DNA of 64,000 nt. Source: Qipengyuania atrilutea. Lineage in GTDB: Bacteria > Pseudomonadota > Alphaproteobacteria > Sphingomonadales > Sphingomonadaceae. This document shows, piece after piece, positions 9,216 to 18,335 of the stretch; positions within the stretch are counted from its first letter, which is position 1, and the number at the start of each line of letters is the position of its first letter. The notes below the pieces were generated by a model. That model had not been told where the DNA came from. It ran no database searches and saw only the letters and a list, made by a program, of their open reading frames with translations. The stretch spans positions 62,001 to 126,000 of the forward strand of contig NZ_JABWGV010000004.1 of the NCBI RefSeq assembly GCF_013370205.1, in the 5' to 3' direction. A program made the translations under genes and the position numbers.

Positions 9216-10504
9216 TGCAGCGGCTTTCCACCAGTGACGCGGGCTTCGAGAAGGCCTTCGCAGCGATCGTCGACGCACGGCGGAGCAGCGACGACGATGT
9301 TGCCGCCGACGTTCGCGCAATCATCGAAAATGTTCGCGAAAAGGGCGATGCCGCCCTAGGCGACTACACGCAGCGTTTCGATCGCCACGTCCTAACATCG
9401 GATGCCGACTGGCGGATCGGCGCAGAGGAATGCCGCGAAGCCTATGAAGCGCTCGATAGCGAGTTACGTGACGGGCTCGAACTCGCGGCGGAGCGTATCC
9501 GCGCCTATCACGCAGCGCAGCTTCCCGAAAATCGCGACTATACGGACGAGGCCGGTGTCAGACTGGGCGCACGGTGGACGCCGGTCGATGCCGCTGGTCT
9601 TTACGTGCCGGGCGGCCGCGCAGCCTATCCGTCCTCGCTACTGATGAACGCCATTCCGGCCAAGGTCGCGGGCGTGAAGCGCCTCGCCGTCGTGACCCCC
9701 ACGCCCGACGGAAACGTCAATCCGCTGGTCTTGGCCGCCGCCCACGTCGCAGGCATCGACGAGATTTGGCGCGTAGGCGGAGCGCAGGCGATTGCGGCGC
9801 TCGCATACGGAACCGAGAGGATCGCCCGCGTCGATGTCATCACTGGCCCCGGCAACGCGTGGGTGGCCGAAGCGAAGCGGCAGATGTTCGGCGTCGTCGG
9901 TATCGACATGGTCGCCGGCCCTTCCGAAATCCTTGTCATTGCAGACGGCGACAACCATCCCGAATGGATCGCTGCCGACCTGCTCAGCCAAGCGGAGCAC
10001 GATCCGACTTCGCAAAGCATCCTCATTACCGACGATGCGGACTTCGCAGGCCGCGTGCAAGATGCGGTCGCGAGGCAGCTTCACGATCTGCCGACCGGCG
10101 AGACGGCGCTGGCAAGCTGGGACGCGCACGGTGTCATTCTGGTCGTCGGCGATCTGTCCGAAGCGCCCGCGCTCGCCAACCGGCTGGCGGCGGAGCACGT
10201 CGAACTCGCCGTCGCCGATCCGGAAGCCCTGCTTCCGCAGATCCGCCATGCCGGCAGCGTCTTCCTCGGCCGCACGACTCCCGAGGCGGTAGGCGATTAC
10301 GTCGCCGGACCCAACCACGTCCTTCCCACCGGCCGCCGCGCACGTTTTGCAAGCGGGCTGTCGGTGCTCGATTTCATGAAGCGTACCAGCTTCATTTCCG
10401 CTTCGGACGATGCGCTGCGCGCTATCGGTCCGGCCGCCGTGGCGCTAGCCGAAGCCGAAGGGCTGCCCGCGCACGCCAAATCCATCTCGCTAAGGCTTAC
10501 ATGA
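9215..10504 (+). CDS. hisD: Histidinol dehydrogenase
   Basis: A 429-residue zinc- and NAD-dependent enzyme that oxidises L-histidinol to histidine in two steps. Diagnostic stretches are YVPGGRAAYPSS, ITGPGNAWVAEAKR, IDMVAGPSEILVIAD, LLSQAEHDP (zinc-site Gln/His) and AAEHVELAV (catalytic Glu-His pair). Length is normal. It is coupled to hisG (1-base overlap) and nusB (4-base ATGA overlap), forming a his-nus-thi operon common in sphingomonads. Confidence 0.96.
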   Translation: MQRLSTSDAGFEKAFAAIVDARRSSDDDVAADVRAIIENVREKGDAALGDYTQRFDRHVLTSDADWRIGAEECREAYEALDSELRDGLELAAERIRAYHAAQLPENRDYTDEAGVRLGARWTPVDAAGLYVPGGRAAYPSSLLMNAIPAKVAGVKRLAVVTPTPDGNVNPLVLAAAHVAGIDEIWRVGGAQAIAALAYGTERIARVDVITGPGNAWVAEAKRQMFGVVGIDMVAGPSEILVIADGDNHPEWIAADLLSQAEHDPTSQSILITDDADFAGRVQDAVARQLHDLPTGETALASWDAHGVILVVGDLSEAPALANRLAAEHVELAVADPEALLPQIRHAGSVFLGRTTPEAVGDYVAGPNHVLPTGRRARFASGLSVLDFMKRTSFISASDDALRAIGPAAVALAEAEGLPAHAKSISLRLT

Positions 10505-10971
10505 CCGACAATTCCTCTGCCGCCGCTCCCTCGCGCTCGACCGCCCGCTCCGCCGCGCGGCTCGCCGCGGTGCAGGCGCTCTACCAGCACCACATGGAAA
10601 AGACGGCGCAGGCACGCCTGCTCGACGAATTTCACCAGCACCGGCTCGGCGCGGAAATCGAAGACGAGCAGTATGCGGAAGCCGAAACGGACTTCTTCGA
10701 TGATCTGGTGACCGGCACTATCGCCCGTCTGGAAGAAATTGACACGCTGCTGACCTCGAAGCTGCGCGAAGGCTGGACTGTACAGCGGCTCGACAAGACG
10801 ATGCTCCAGATCTTGCGCGCAGGTTCCTACGAACTGCTTGCCCGGCGCGATGTCCCAAAGGCCAGTGCGATCAGCGAATATGTGGACGTGGCGAAGGCTT
10901 TCTTCGACGACCGCGAAGCGAAGTTCGTGAACGGCGTGCTCGATGCAGTGGGCAAAGAGGTCCGGTCATAA
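10501..10971 (+). CDS. nusB: Transcription antitermination factor NusB
   Basis: A 156-residue all-helical RNA-binding protein that, with NusE, binds boxA in rRNA leaders. The family core is visible in ARLAAVQALYQHHM and in the C-terminal KTMLQILRAGSYELLAR...SAISEYVDVAKAFF...KFVNGVLDAVGKE. It overlaps hisD by ATGA. Its own stop, TAA at 10969-10971, overlaps what appears to be the thiL start. Confidence 0.95.
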   Translation: MTDNSSAAAPSRSTARSAARLAAVQALYQHHMEKTAQARLLDEFHQHRLGAEIEDEQYAEAETDFFDDLVTGTIARLEEIDTLLTSKLREGWTVQRLDKTMLQILRAGSYELLARRDVPKASAISEYVDVAKAFFDDREAKFVNGVLDAVGKEVRS

Positions 10972-11825
10972 ACGAACGCGAATTCATCGCTGCTTTGCGC
11001 GCCCTTCCCCTGCATTCGGGAGCGCGCGGACTTTACGATGACGCGGCGGTGCTGGAGATCGGCGGCGAAACGCTGATCCTCACTCATGACGCGATGACGG
11101 AGGGCACGCATTTCCGCGCCGATGCCGATATGGCTGACGTCGCATGGAAGCTTGTTGCGACCAACCTGTCCGACCTTGCCGCGAAAGGCGCGGAGCCGGT
11201 CGGAGTACTGCTTTCCTACGCGCTCGGCAGCGACGACGAGCGGTTCCTGGCAGGCTTGCGGGAAGCGATGGAGGAATACCGCTTGCCGCTAATAGGCGGC
11301 GACACGATTTCCGCCACCGGCGCGCGCAGCTTCGGCCTGACCGCAATCGGCAGAGCAACCTATACACCCGTACCGGACCGCAGCGGATCGCAAGCGGGCG
11401 ATGCGATCTACGTGACCGGCATAATCGGCCGGGCGATGCTGGGCTTCGAAGGCGTCTCCGAACACCGTGCAGCCTACGACCGCCCGCGCCCGCTTCTTGC
11501 AGAAGGTCACGCGCTCGCGCCGCTCGTGACAGCGATGATGGATGTATCCGACGGCCTGCTGCTCGATGCGTGGCGGATGGGACAGGCGAGCGGCGTGACC
11601 TTCGAGATAGCGTCCGATCTCATCCCCGTTGCCGACCCCGCCCGCCGCTTCGATTGCATGCGTTGGGGAGACGATTACCAGCTACTTTTCACAGCTGCAC
11701 CGGAAACGAATTTGCCGGTAGCGGCGACGCGGATCGGAACTGTTGTTGAAGACGGCTTCGCGCCCATACGCCTCGACGGTGAACTAATCGCCGACCCCGA
11801 AAACCTCGGCTACACGCATAGCTAG
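10968..11825 (+). CDS. thiL: Thiamine-monophosphate kinase, apparent ATA start
   Basis: Phosphorylates thiamine monophosphate to the cofactor thiamine diphosphate. Core motifs are YDDAAVLEIGG, LTHDAMTEGTHF, ATNLSDLAAKGAEP, GGDTISATG and MMDVSDGLLLDAWRMG. The reading frame encodes NEREFIAALRAL immediately after ATA at 10968, which matches the N-terminus expected for alphaproteobacterial ThiL (MNE.EFIA.LR). No ATG or GTG exists in frame nearby; the first conventional start is TTG at 10995, which would remove about nine family-like residues. The expected ATGA overlap with nusB reads ATAA here. Length is 285 residues from the ATA. Confidence 0.88.
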   Translation: MNEREFIAALRALPLHSGARGLYDDAAVLEIGGETLILTHDAMTEGTHFRADADMADVAWKLVATNLSDLAAKGAEPVGVLLSYALGSDDERFLAGLREAMEEYRLPLIGGDTISATGARSFGLTAIGRATYTPVPDRSGSQAGDAIYVTGIIGRAMLGFEGVSEHRAAYDRPRPLLAEGHALAPLVTAMMDVSDGLLLDAWRMGQASGVTFEIASDLIPVADPARRFDCMRWGDDYQLLFTAAPETNLPVAATRIGTVVEDGFAPIRLDGELIADPENLGYTHS

Positions 11826-11864
11826 AATTGCGGAGCGCCCGGAGCAGTAACGGAATAACGCTTG

Positions 11865-11924
11865 TCAGTAGCGCGAAACTACTGATACCCCTCGTACTGT
11901 TCCGCCACTCGCAGCCAATGCGAG
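11865..11924 (+). promoter_or_regulatory. Two consecutive stem-loops in the hppA leader
   Basis: The first hairpin pairs TCAGTAG (11865-11871) with CTACTGA (11879-11885) around a 7-base loop. The second pairs CTCGCA (11908-11913) with TGCGAG (11919-11924). They fill the 129-base gap between thiL and hppA, and the second ends 30 bases before the hppA start. Neither has a T-run, so they look more like leader structure or operators than terminators. Confidence 0.35.
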
Positions 11925-11954
11925 GGTTAGCGACACAACATAGAGGGGATGCTC

Positions 11955-14105
11955 GTGGATTTAGTAATAATATCCATCGTGCTGGGGTTGGTAGCAGTCA
12001 TTTACGGCTTCGTGACCAGTCGCCAGGTGCTCGGAGCCGGTGCCGGTAACGAGCGCATGCAGGAGATTGCGGGGGCAATCCAGGAAGGGGCGCAAGCCTA
12101 TCTCAAACGGCAATATACGACGATCGGTATAGTCGGCATCGTCGTCGCGGTGATCGTCGCGCTGACGCTTGGAATTACCTCCGGTGTCGGCTTCGTGATC
12201 GGCGCGATCCTGTCCGGCGTCGCCGGGTTCATCGGCATGAACATCTCGGTCCGCGCCAACGTGCGCACCGCGGCCGCTGCGCAAAGCGGCCTGCAGCAAG
12301 GCCTGACGCTGGCATTCCGCGCCGGTGCGATCACCGGGATGCTGGTGGCGGGACTCGCCCTCCTCGCGATCGCAGTCTTCTTCTGGTATCTCACGAGCAT
12401 CGCCGGTCATGCCGCGAACGAGCGAGAAGTGATCGATGCGCTGGTGGCGCTCGCGTTCGGCGCGTCGCTCATCTCGATCTTCGCGCGTCTTGGCGGCGGC
12501 ATCTTCACCAAGGCCGCAGACGTCGGCGCTGACCTCGTCGGCAAGGTCGAAGCGGGCATTCCCGAAGACGATCCCCGCAACCCCGCCGTTATCGCGGACA
12601 ACGTAGGCGACAATGTCGGCGATTGCGCCGGGATGGCCGCCGACCTGTTCGAGACTTATGTAGTAACCGTCGGCGCGACGATGGTGCTGACCGCTCTGCT
12701 GCTGTCGGACCTCGGCGACCTTCTCATGCCGATGATGGCTCTGCCGCTGCTGATCGGCGGCGTGTGCATCGTCACCAGCATCATCGGAACCTACGCCGTC
12801 CGCCTCGGCGGCGGGACGAACGTCATGGGAGCGATGTACAAGGGCTTCCTGTTGACAGCAGTCCTGTCGGTTCCGGCGATCCTCGGCGCGATCTGGTTCG
12901 CCCTCGGCGGCGATCTGAATACGGCGATCGGAGCCGAGAACCTCGGTAACGTCGACGTGGGAGCACCGCTCGCCGAAGAAGGCACGGCAGCCATCACCAG
13001 CTTCACCGGCTTGGACCTGTTCCTGTCGTCGGTGGTCGGGCTGGTGCTGACGGGCCTCATCATCTGGATCACCGAATACTATACCGGTACCGGCTTCCGC
13101 CCGGTCCGCTCCATCGCAAAGGCCTCGGAAACCGGTCACGGTACGAACGTCATCCAGGGCCTTGCTATCAGCCTCGAGTCGACCGCACTGCCGACACTTG
13201 CCATCGTCGGCGGCATCATCGTCAGCTACCAGCTCGCCGGGCTCATGGGCATCGCCTATGCAGCGACCTCGATGCTTGCGCTTGCCGGGATGGTCGTGGC
13301 GCTCGACGCTTACGGTCCCGTCACCGACAATGCCGGCGGCATCGCGGAAATGGCTGGGCTGGACGAAAGCGTGCGGGAGAAGACCGACGCGCTCGACGCG
13401 GTAGGCAATACGACAAAGGCAGTGACTAAGGGCTATGCCATCGGCTCCGCCGGTCTCGCCGCTCTCGTGCTGTTCGCAGCCTACACGACCGATCTTGCCG
13501 AATTCTTCCCGGAAGCTGACGTCGATTTCAGTCTGGAGAACCCTTACGTTATCGTCGGATTGCTGCTCGGCGCGCTATTGCCCTACCTCTTCGGAGCGAT
13601 GGGCATGACCGCCGTAGGCCGTGCCGCGGGCGACGTGGTAAAGGACGTGCGCGAGCAGTTCGCAGCCGACAAGGGCATTATGGCAGGGACCAGCAGGCCC
13701 GACTATGCCCGCACCGTCGACCTCGTCACCAAGGCGGCGATCAAGGAAATGATCATTCCGAGCCTGCTGCCGGTGCTGGCGCCGATCGTGGTCTACTTTG
13801 GCATACTGCTGATCGCGGGGCAGGAAAATGCCTTCGCCGCGCTCGGTGCGCTGCTGCTGGGCGTCATCGTCAGCGGTCTCTTCGTTGCGCTGTCCATGAC
13901 CGCCGGGGGCGGTGCATGGGACAATGCCAAGAAATACATTGAGGACGGCAACCACGGGGGTAAGAACTCCGTGGCGCACCATGCCGCGGTCACCGGCGAC
14001 ACGGTCGGCGATCCCTACAAGGATACTGCCGGTCCTGCCGTCAATCCGATGATCAAGATCACGAACATCGTGGCACTGCTGCTTCTGGCCGCTCTCGCCG
14101 CGTAG
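11955..14105 (+). CDS. hppA: Membrane-bound H+-translocating pyrophosphatase (K+-independent type)
   Basis: A multi-helix membrane pump that couples pyrophosphate hydrolysis to proton export. Substrate-site signatures are [25 protein letters not shown] near residue 205, [18 protein letters not shown] near 452 and the C-terminal [27 protein letters not shown] near residue 485-490 carries the Lys that marks K+-independent proton pumps, where K+-dependent ones have Ala. GTG at 11955 is chosen because AGAGGGG abuts the upstream ATG at 11949 but is well spaced from the GTG, which gives the family-like start MDLVIIS. Length is 716 residues. A strong terminator follows. Confidence 0.95.
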   Translation: MDLVIISIVLGLVAVIYGFVTSRQVLGAGAGNERMQEIAGAIQEGAQAYLKRQYTTIGIVGIVVAVIVALTLGITSGVGFVIGAILSGVAGFIGMNISVRANVRTAAAAQSGLQQGLTLAFRAGAITGMLVAGLALLAIAVFFWYLTSIAGHAANEREVIDALVALAFGASLISIFARLGGGIFTKAADVGADLVGKVEAGIPEDDPRNPAVIADNVGDNVGDCAGMAADLFETYVVTVGATMVLTALLLSDLGDLLMPMMALPLLIGGVCIVTSIIGTYAVRLGGGTNVMGAMYKGFLLTAVLSVPAILGAIWFALGGDLNTAIGAENLGNVDVGAPLAEEGTAAITSFTGLDLFLSSVVGLVLTGLIIWITEYYTGTGFRPVRSIAKASETGHGTNVIQGLAISLESTALPTLAIVGGIIVSYQLAGLMGIAYAATSMLALAGMVVALDAYGPVTDNAGGIAEMAGLDESVREKTDALDAVGNTTKAVTKGYAIGSAGLAALVLFAAYTTDLAEFFPEADVDFSLENPYVIVGLLLGALLPYLFGAMGMTAVGRAAGDVVKDVREQFAADKGIMAGTSRPDYARTVDLVTKAAIKEMIIPSLLPVLAPIVVYFGILLIAGQENAFAALGALLLGVIVSGLFVALSMTAGGGAWDNAKKYIEDGNHGGKNSVAHHAAVTGDTVGDPYKDTAGPAVNPMIKITNIVALLLLAALAA

Positions 14106-14128
14106 TTCGCGGACCGATTACCTCGGCG

Positions 14129-14163
14129 ACCCGTCCGGCCCCATGTCGGACGGGTTTTCTTTT
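14129..14163 (+). terminator. Rho-independent terminator of hppA
   Basis: A 9-bp perfect stem, ACCCGTCCG (14129-14137) with CGGACGGGT (14147-14155), is followed by a T-rich tail. It starts 24 bases after the hppA stop, so hppA transcription should end before tesB. Confidence 0.85.
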
Positions 14164-14210
14164 CTGCGCCGTATTGACCGCTCGCACCAGCCTGACCAAA
14201 GCCGCTTGCC

Positions 14211-15125
14211 ATGAACGAACAGGACACTCCCGAAACACTCGTCGCAGGCCTTGTCGACCTGCTTACCGTCAGCCGGAAAAGCGAGGACGCCTACGCAGCC
14301 GAGCCGCAACCCGGCGGGATCGGCCGGGTCTTCGGCGGTCAGGTGGTCGCACAAGCCTTGCAGGCGGCACAGGCTTCGGTCCCGGACGACCTCGTTGCGC
14401 ATTCGCTCCACGCCTATTTTTTGCGCGGCGGAGAGGAAGGTCCGCCGATCGACCTGTCGATCGCGCGCGATTTCGATGGTCGCAGCTTCGCCAACCGGCG
14501 CGTTGTCGCAAGCCAGACGGACAAGGACGGAACGCCCCGCCCGATCCTCAACCTAACCGCCAGCTTCCAGCGCCCCGAAGAGGGCCTGTCCCACGAAGCG
14601 AGCCCGATGCCCGACGTGCCGCCCCCAGAAGAGCTGCTGACCGATGCCGAGGTACGGCGGCAGTTCCTCGAGGACATGCCGAACGTGCCTGAAGACCAGC
14701 GCAATTGGGCCTTGCGCCCCCGTCCTATCGAGATGCGGAACACCAATCCGGTCGATTGGCGGGAGAGCGAACCGCGCGAACCCGAGGCAGCCATGTGGCT
14801 GCGAACCGTCGCGTCGCTGCCTGACGATCCGGCGATCCACCGCGCAGTCATCGCTTACGCGAGCGATTATTCGCTGCTCGGCACCGCGGCTCTCCCGCAC
14901 GGCATTTCCTTTATGCGCGGCGAAATCAAGGGCGCGAGCCTCGACCATGCGGTGTGGTTCCATGCACCGGCTCGGGCCGACGAATGGCTGCTATACGTAA
15001 CTGACAGCCCCTGGTCCGGCGGCGGACGCGGCTTCAACCGGGGCCGCATCTTCACGCGGGATGGCAGACTGATCGCGAGCACCGCGCAGGAAGGCGTCCT
15101 GCGGCAGACGCACAAGAAGCGGTAG
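14211..15125 (+). CDS. tesB: Acyl-CoA thioesterase II
   Basis: A 304-residue double hot-dog thioesterase that hydrolyses acyl-CoA to free fatty acid and CoA. Diagnostic segments are RVFGGQVVAQALQAA, HSLHAYFLRGG, FANRRVVASQ, YASDYSLLGTA (with the catalytic Asp) and SLDHAVWFHAP near the C-terminus. It stands alone after the hppA terminator and is convergent with uvrC. Confidence 0.93.
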   Translation: MNEQDTPETLVAGLVDLLTVSRKSEDAYAAEPQPGGIGRVFGGQVVAQALQAAQASVPDDLVAHSLHAYFLRGGEEGPPIDLSIARDFDGRSFANRRVVASQTDKDGTPRPILNLTASFQRPEEGLSHEASPMPDVPPPEELLTDAEVRRQFLEDMPNVPEDQRNWALRPRPIEMRNTNPVDWRESEPREPEAAMWLRTVASLPDDPAIHRAVIAYASDYSLLGTAALPHGISFMRGEIKGASLDHAVWFHAPARADEWLLYVTDSPWSGGGRGFNRGRIFTRDGRLIASTAQEGVLRQTHKKR

Positions 15126-15137
15126 GGTAAAGCGGGC

Positions 15138-17129
15138 CTACCCGCCTGCGTGGTAATAGTCCCAGACGGTCTGCGCCACCGCCGCGCTGACACCCGGTGC
15201 TCGTTGCAAATCTTCGAGCGCCGCCGCACGCACCTTGCTTGCCGTGCCGAAATGCAGCAGCAGCGCGCGTTTCCGTGAAGGACCGATGCCCGGAATCTCG
15301 TCGAGCGGCGAGGCGGTAATCGCCTTGCTGCGCTTCGCCCGATGTGCGCCGATGGCAAAGCGGTGCACCTCATCGCGCAGGTTTTGCAGGTAGAAGAGGA
15401 TCGGCGAATTGACCGGCAAGGTCTTCTCCCGCCCATCGGGGAAGTGGAATACCTCGCGCCCTTCCCGGCCGTGATGGGGACCCTTCGCGATCGCGATGAG
15501 CGGTACGTCTTCGATACCAAGTTCTTCCAGAGTATCGCGGACCGAGGACATCTGCCCCTTGCCTCCATCGATCAGGACAAGGTCCGGCCAGACCGCCTTT
15601 TCGCCTTCGGTTTCGCGGTCGGGGTCTTCCTTCATCGCGCGCGAGAAGCGCCGCTCCATCACTTCGCGCATCATCGCAAAGTCGTCGTTCGTCTGCGCAG
15701 TCTTGATGTTGAACTTGCGGTACTGCCCCTTCTGGAAACCTTCGGGTCCGGCCACGACCATCGCGCCGATCGCCTTCGTCCCTTGGATATGACTGTTGTC
15801 GTAAATCTCGATGCGCTGCGGCACTTCCTCGAGTTCGAGGAACTCGGCCATTTCGCGCATGGTCTTCGCCTTGGTCCCGCTTTCAGCGAGCCGCCGGTCG
15901 AGCGCCTCGCGCGCGTTGCGCTGCGCCTGTTCCATCAGCTTGCGCCGGTCGCCGCGCTGCGGAACCGAGATCTCGACCTTGCGCTCCGCCAAGGCTCCTA
16001 GCGCCTGCTCCAGCACGTCACCTTCGGGCAATTCGCGGTCCACGAGAACCGTGCGCGGGGGCGGCACTTCCTCGTAGAACTGCGCGAGAACGCGGGCGAT
16101 CACCTCGTCCTCGTCGACGTCCTGTGTGTGAGTAGGGAAAAACGAGCGGTGGCCCCAGTTTTGTCCGCCGCGGATGAAGAACGCTTGGATCGCGATCTGG
16201 CCGCCCTTCGATGCAAGCGCGAAAACGTCCGCATCACCCACGCCGCGAGCGTTGACCGCCTGGCTTCCCTGTATGAAGGTCGCGGCGCGCAGACGGTCAC
16301 GCAGCATGGCGGCGGTTTCGAAGTCGAGCTTCTCCGCGGCTACCGCCATCTGCTTTTCGAGGTCGGCCTGCACCTGCCCGGACTTGCCAGCCAGAAACGC
16401 CTTCGCCTGGTTGACCAGATCGTCGTATCCCGCCTCGTCGATCCGCCCTACGCAAGGGGCAGAGCAGCGCTTGATCTGGTAGAGCAGGCACGGCCGGTCG
16501 CGATTGGCGAAGAAGCTGTCGGTGCAGCTTCTGAGCAGAAACAGCTTCTGCAGCGCATTGATGGTGGTGTTGACCGATCCGGCGCTGGCGAATGGTCCGT
16601 AATACTGCCCCTTCGCGCGCCGCGCGCCGCGATGCTTCTGGATGCGGGCGAACTTGTGGTTTTCGCGCAGCAGGATGAAGGGGAAGCTCTTGTCGTCGCG
16701 CAGCAGCACGTTGAACGGCGGGCGGAAGCGCTTGATGAGCTGCGCTTCCAGTAGAAGCGCTTCCGCTTCCGAATTGGTTGTGACGATCTCCATGCGCCGC
16801 GTCTGGCTGACCATGCGCTTGAGGCGCTGCGACAAATTGGCGATTTGCGCGTAATTGGCGACGCGGTTCTTCAGCGCCCGCGCTTTACCGACATAAAGGA
16901 CATCGCCGCGCGTATCGAGCATCCGGTATACTCCCGGCTGCGCCTTCAGTGTTTTTACCGTCTCGCGAATTGCCGCGACGCCCGCTTCGAGATCAGGCTG
17001 CGCAGAGGCGACCGTCTTCGCGGCATTGCTCTCGTCGAAGCGCTGCGCGCCCCGCGGATCGTGCGGCCGGCCGGAACGGCTGTCTTTCATCCTTAATTTA
17101 TCGGACTTGCGAGTGGGGGCATCGGCCAT
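15138..17129 (-). CDS. uvrC: Excinuclease ABC subunit C
   Basis: A 663-residue nucleotide-excision repair nuclease that makes both incisions flanking a lesion after UvrAB loading. The GIY-YIG domain is PGVYRMLDTRGDVLYVGKARALKNRV. The Cys-rich CLLYQIKRCSAPCVGRI, a UvrB-binding UVR segment (QMAVAAEKLDFETAAMLRDRL), an RNase H-like endonuclease with ERIEIYDNSH-type and VLIDGGKGQ motifs, and a C-terminal helix-hairpin-helix (LDEIPGIGPSRKRALL) follow. About 50 extra polar N-terminal residues precede the nuclease; a later start at residue 14 is possible. Confidence 0.95.
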   Translation of the reverse strand: MADAPTRKSDKLRMKDSRSGRPHDPRGAQRFDESNAAKTVASAQPDLEAGVAAIRETVKTLKAQPGVYRMLDTRGDVLYVGKARALKNRVANYAQIANLSQRLKRMVSQTRRMEIVTTNSEAEALLLEAQLIKRFRPPFNVLLRDDKSFPFILLRENHKFARIQKHRGARRAKGQYYGPFASAGSVNTTINALQKLFLLRSCTDSFFANRDRPCLLYQIKRCSAPCVGRIDEAGYDDLVNQAKAFLAGKSGQVQADLEKQMAVAAEKLDFETAAMLRDRLRAATFIQGSQAVNARGVGDADVFALASKGGQIAIQAFFIRGGQNWGHRSFFPTHTQDVDEDEVIARVLAQFYEEVPPPRTVLVDRELPEGDVLEQALGALAERKVEISVPQRGDRRKLMEQAQRNAREALDRRLAESGTKAKTMREMAEFLELEEVPQRIEIYDNSHIQGTKAIGAMVVAGPEGFQKGQYRKFNIKTAQTNDDFAMMREVMERRFSRAMKEDPDRETEGEKAVWPDLVLIDGGKGQMSSVRDTLEELGIEDVPLIAIAKGPHHGREGREVFHFPDGREKTLPVNSPILFYLQNLRDEVHRFAIGAHRAKRSKAITASPLDEIPGIGPSRKRALLLHFGTASKVRAAALEDLQRAPGVSAAVAQTVWDYYHAGG

Positions 17130-17339
17130 GCGGCCTATTTAGGGCGGCTACGCTTCAGCGAAAGCCCGAAAACCGCTGCAGTTTGTTGCGACCCGTCGGC
17201 TCTCGCGCCCGCCTCGGCACGAAATATCCTCAGCAGTCCCGAAAAAACTTGTGGAAAACCATTTGTAAAGGAAGATTATGGTTAATGACGGGACTGATTC
17301 GATTAAGCATGCTGGATCGGCGTGCGGGGAAGGCAATCT

Positions 17340-18335
17340 ATGGGACATGATACTGGATCGGGCGATACGCCCCGGAATTCGGTAAGTTTTGCGGCACGGT
17401 ACGGAACCGGCGGCATGGCCGAGAGCGCGGCACGCATTGTCGAGGACATTCATAGCCGTCCGCTTCCCGCTGCTCATGTCATCACTTTCGCCAACGAAAA
17501 GGGCGGTGTCGGCAAATCGACCCTCGCCTTCAATTGCGCGGTCGCGCTTGCCAATGCGGGTGCCGAAGTGCTCGCCATCGACCTCGACAACCGGCAGCGC
17601 ACTCTGTCGACCGCGCTCGAAAACCGGCAGGCGACCGCGACCTGCCTCAACGTGCCGATCGCGTGCCCGCGCTACAGCGTAGTGGAAAAGCAAAGCGGAG
17701 CGGCGCTTAGCCAGGAGATCGTCCGCCTCGGCAACACCGCGCGCTTCGTTATCATCGACGCTCCGGGTCAGGACGGCGTCGCCGCACGCCGAGCGGTGGC
17801 GCTCGCCGATACGCTGGTGACGCCGGTCAATGCATCCTTCGTCGATCTGCAGCAGCTTGCCCGCTTCAATCCGGTAACGCTCGATCTGACGACTGCAGGA
17901 CCGTTCGCCAACCTCGTGCACCATCTTCAGCAAGAGAAGGTCGCGCGCGGCATGGCACCGAGCGACTGGGTACTGCTCAAAAACCGCGTCCGCGCAAGCG
18001 AGCATCGCCAGCAAAAACGGGTGGACGACGCACTCGTGAAACTCAACGACACATTCGGATCGCGCACGGCCAGCGGGCTGACCGAACGCGTCGCCTACCG
18101 CGACCTGTTCGTGTTCGGCCTCATCCATGCGGACCTCAAGAACATCCCGCAGCTGAAAGGCAAGGCAAGCAATACGCCGCGCGACATCGACCGCCTTCTC
18201 GCCGAGTTGCGCCTCCCGCCGATGGGCCTGTGTGCAGTCAGCACCGCGACCGCGCAGGCGCGCGTACTGGCGCGAACCCGCGAGCGGTATCTGCAGTCGC
18301 TCGAAGCGCATCTGGCCGGCAAGCGCCGCGCCTAG
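17340..18335 (+). CDS. mipZ: Division-plane positioning ATPase MipZ
   Basis: A ParA/MinD-superfamily ATPase. In Caulobacter it forms polar gradients with ParB and blocks FtsZ assembly away from midcell. The deviant Walker A NEKGGVGKST, the IDLDNRQRT loop, FVIIDAPGQDG and the C-terminal half (DWVLLKNRV...RVAYRDLFVFGL) match MipZ rather than ParA. Start at ATG 17340; GTG 17322 and ATG 17415 are alternatives, and about 50 residues precede the ATPase domain, more than in Caulobacter MipZ. Its TAG stop is shared head-on with the stop of the TonB receptor in the palindrome CTAG. Confidence 0.88.
   Translation: MGHDTGSGDTPRNSVSFAARYGTGGMAESAARIVEDIHSRPLPAAHVITFANEKGGVGKSTLAFNCAVALANAGAEVLAIDLDNRQRTLSTALENRQATATCLNVPIACPRYSVVEKQSGAALSQEIVRLGNTARFVIIDAPGQDGVAARRAVALADTLVTPVNASFVDLQQLARFNPVTLDLTTAGPFANLVHHLQQEKVARGMAPSDWVLLKNRVRASEHRQQKRVDDALVKLNDTFGSRTASGLTERVAYRDLFVFGLIHADLKNIPQLKGKASNTPRDIDRLLAELRLPPMGLCAVSTATAQARVLARTRERYLQSLEAHLAGKRRA

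Noticed and set aside
11961-13139. 392-codon minus-strand open frame inside hppA
   Set aside because: Antisense to conserved pyrophosphatase motifs, with no recognisable domain.
17249-17258. DnaA-box-like TTGTGGAAAA upstream of mipZ
   Set aside because: A single imperfect box without neighbours, so no evidence for an origin or DnaA control.
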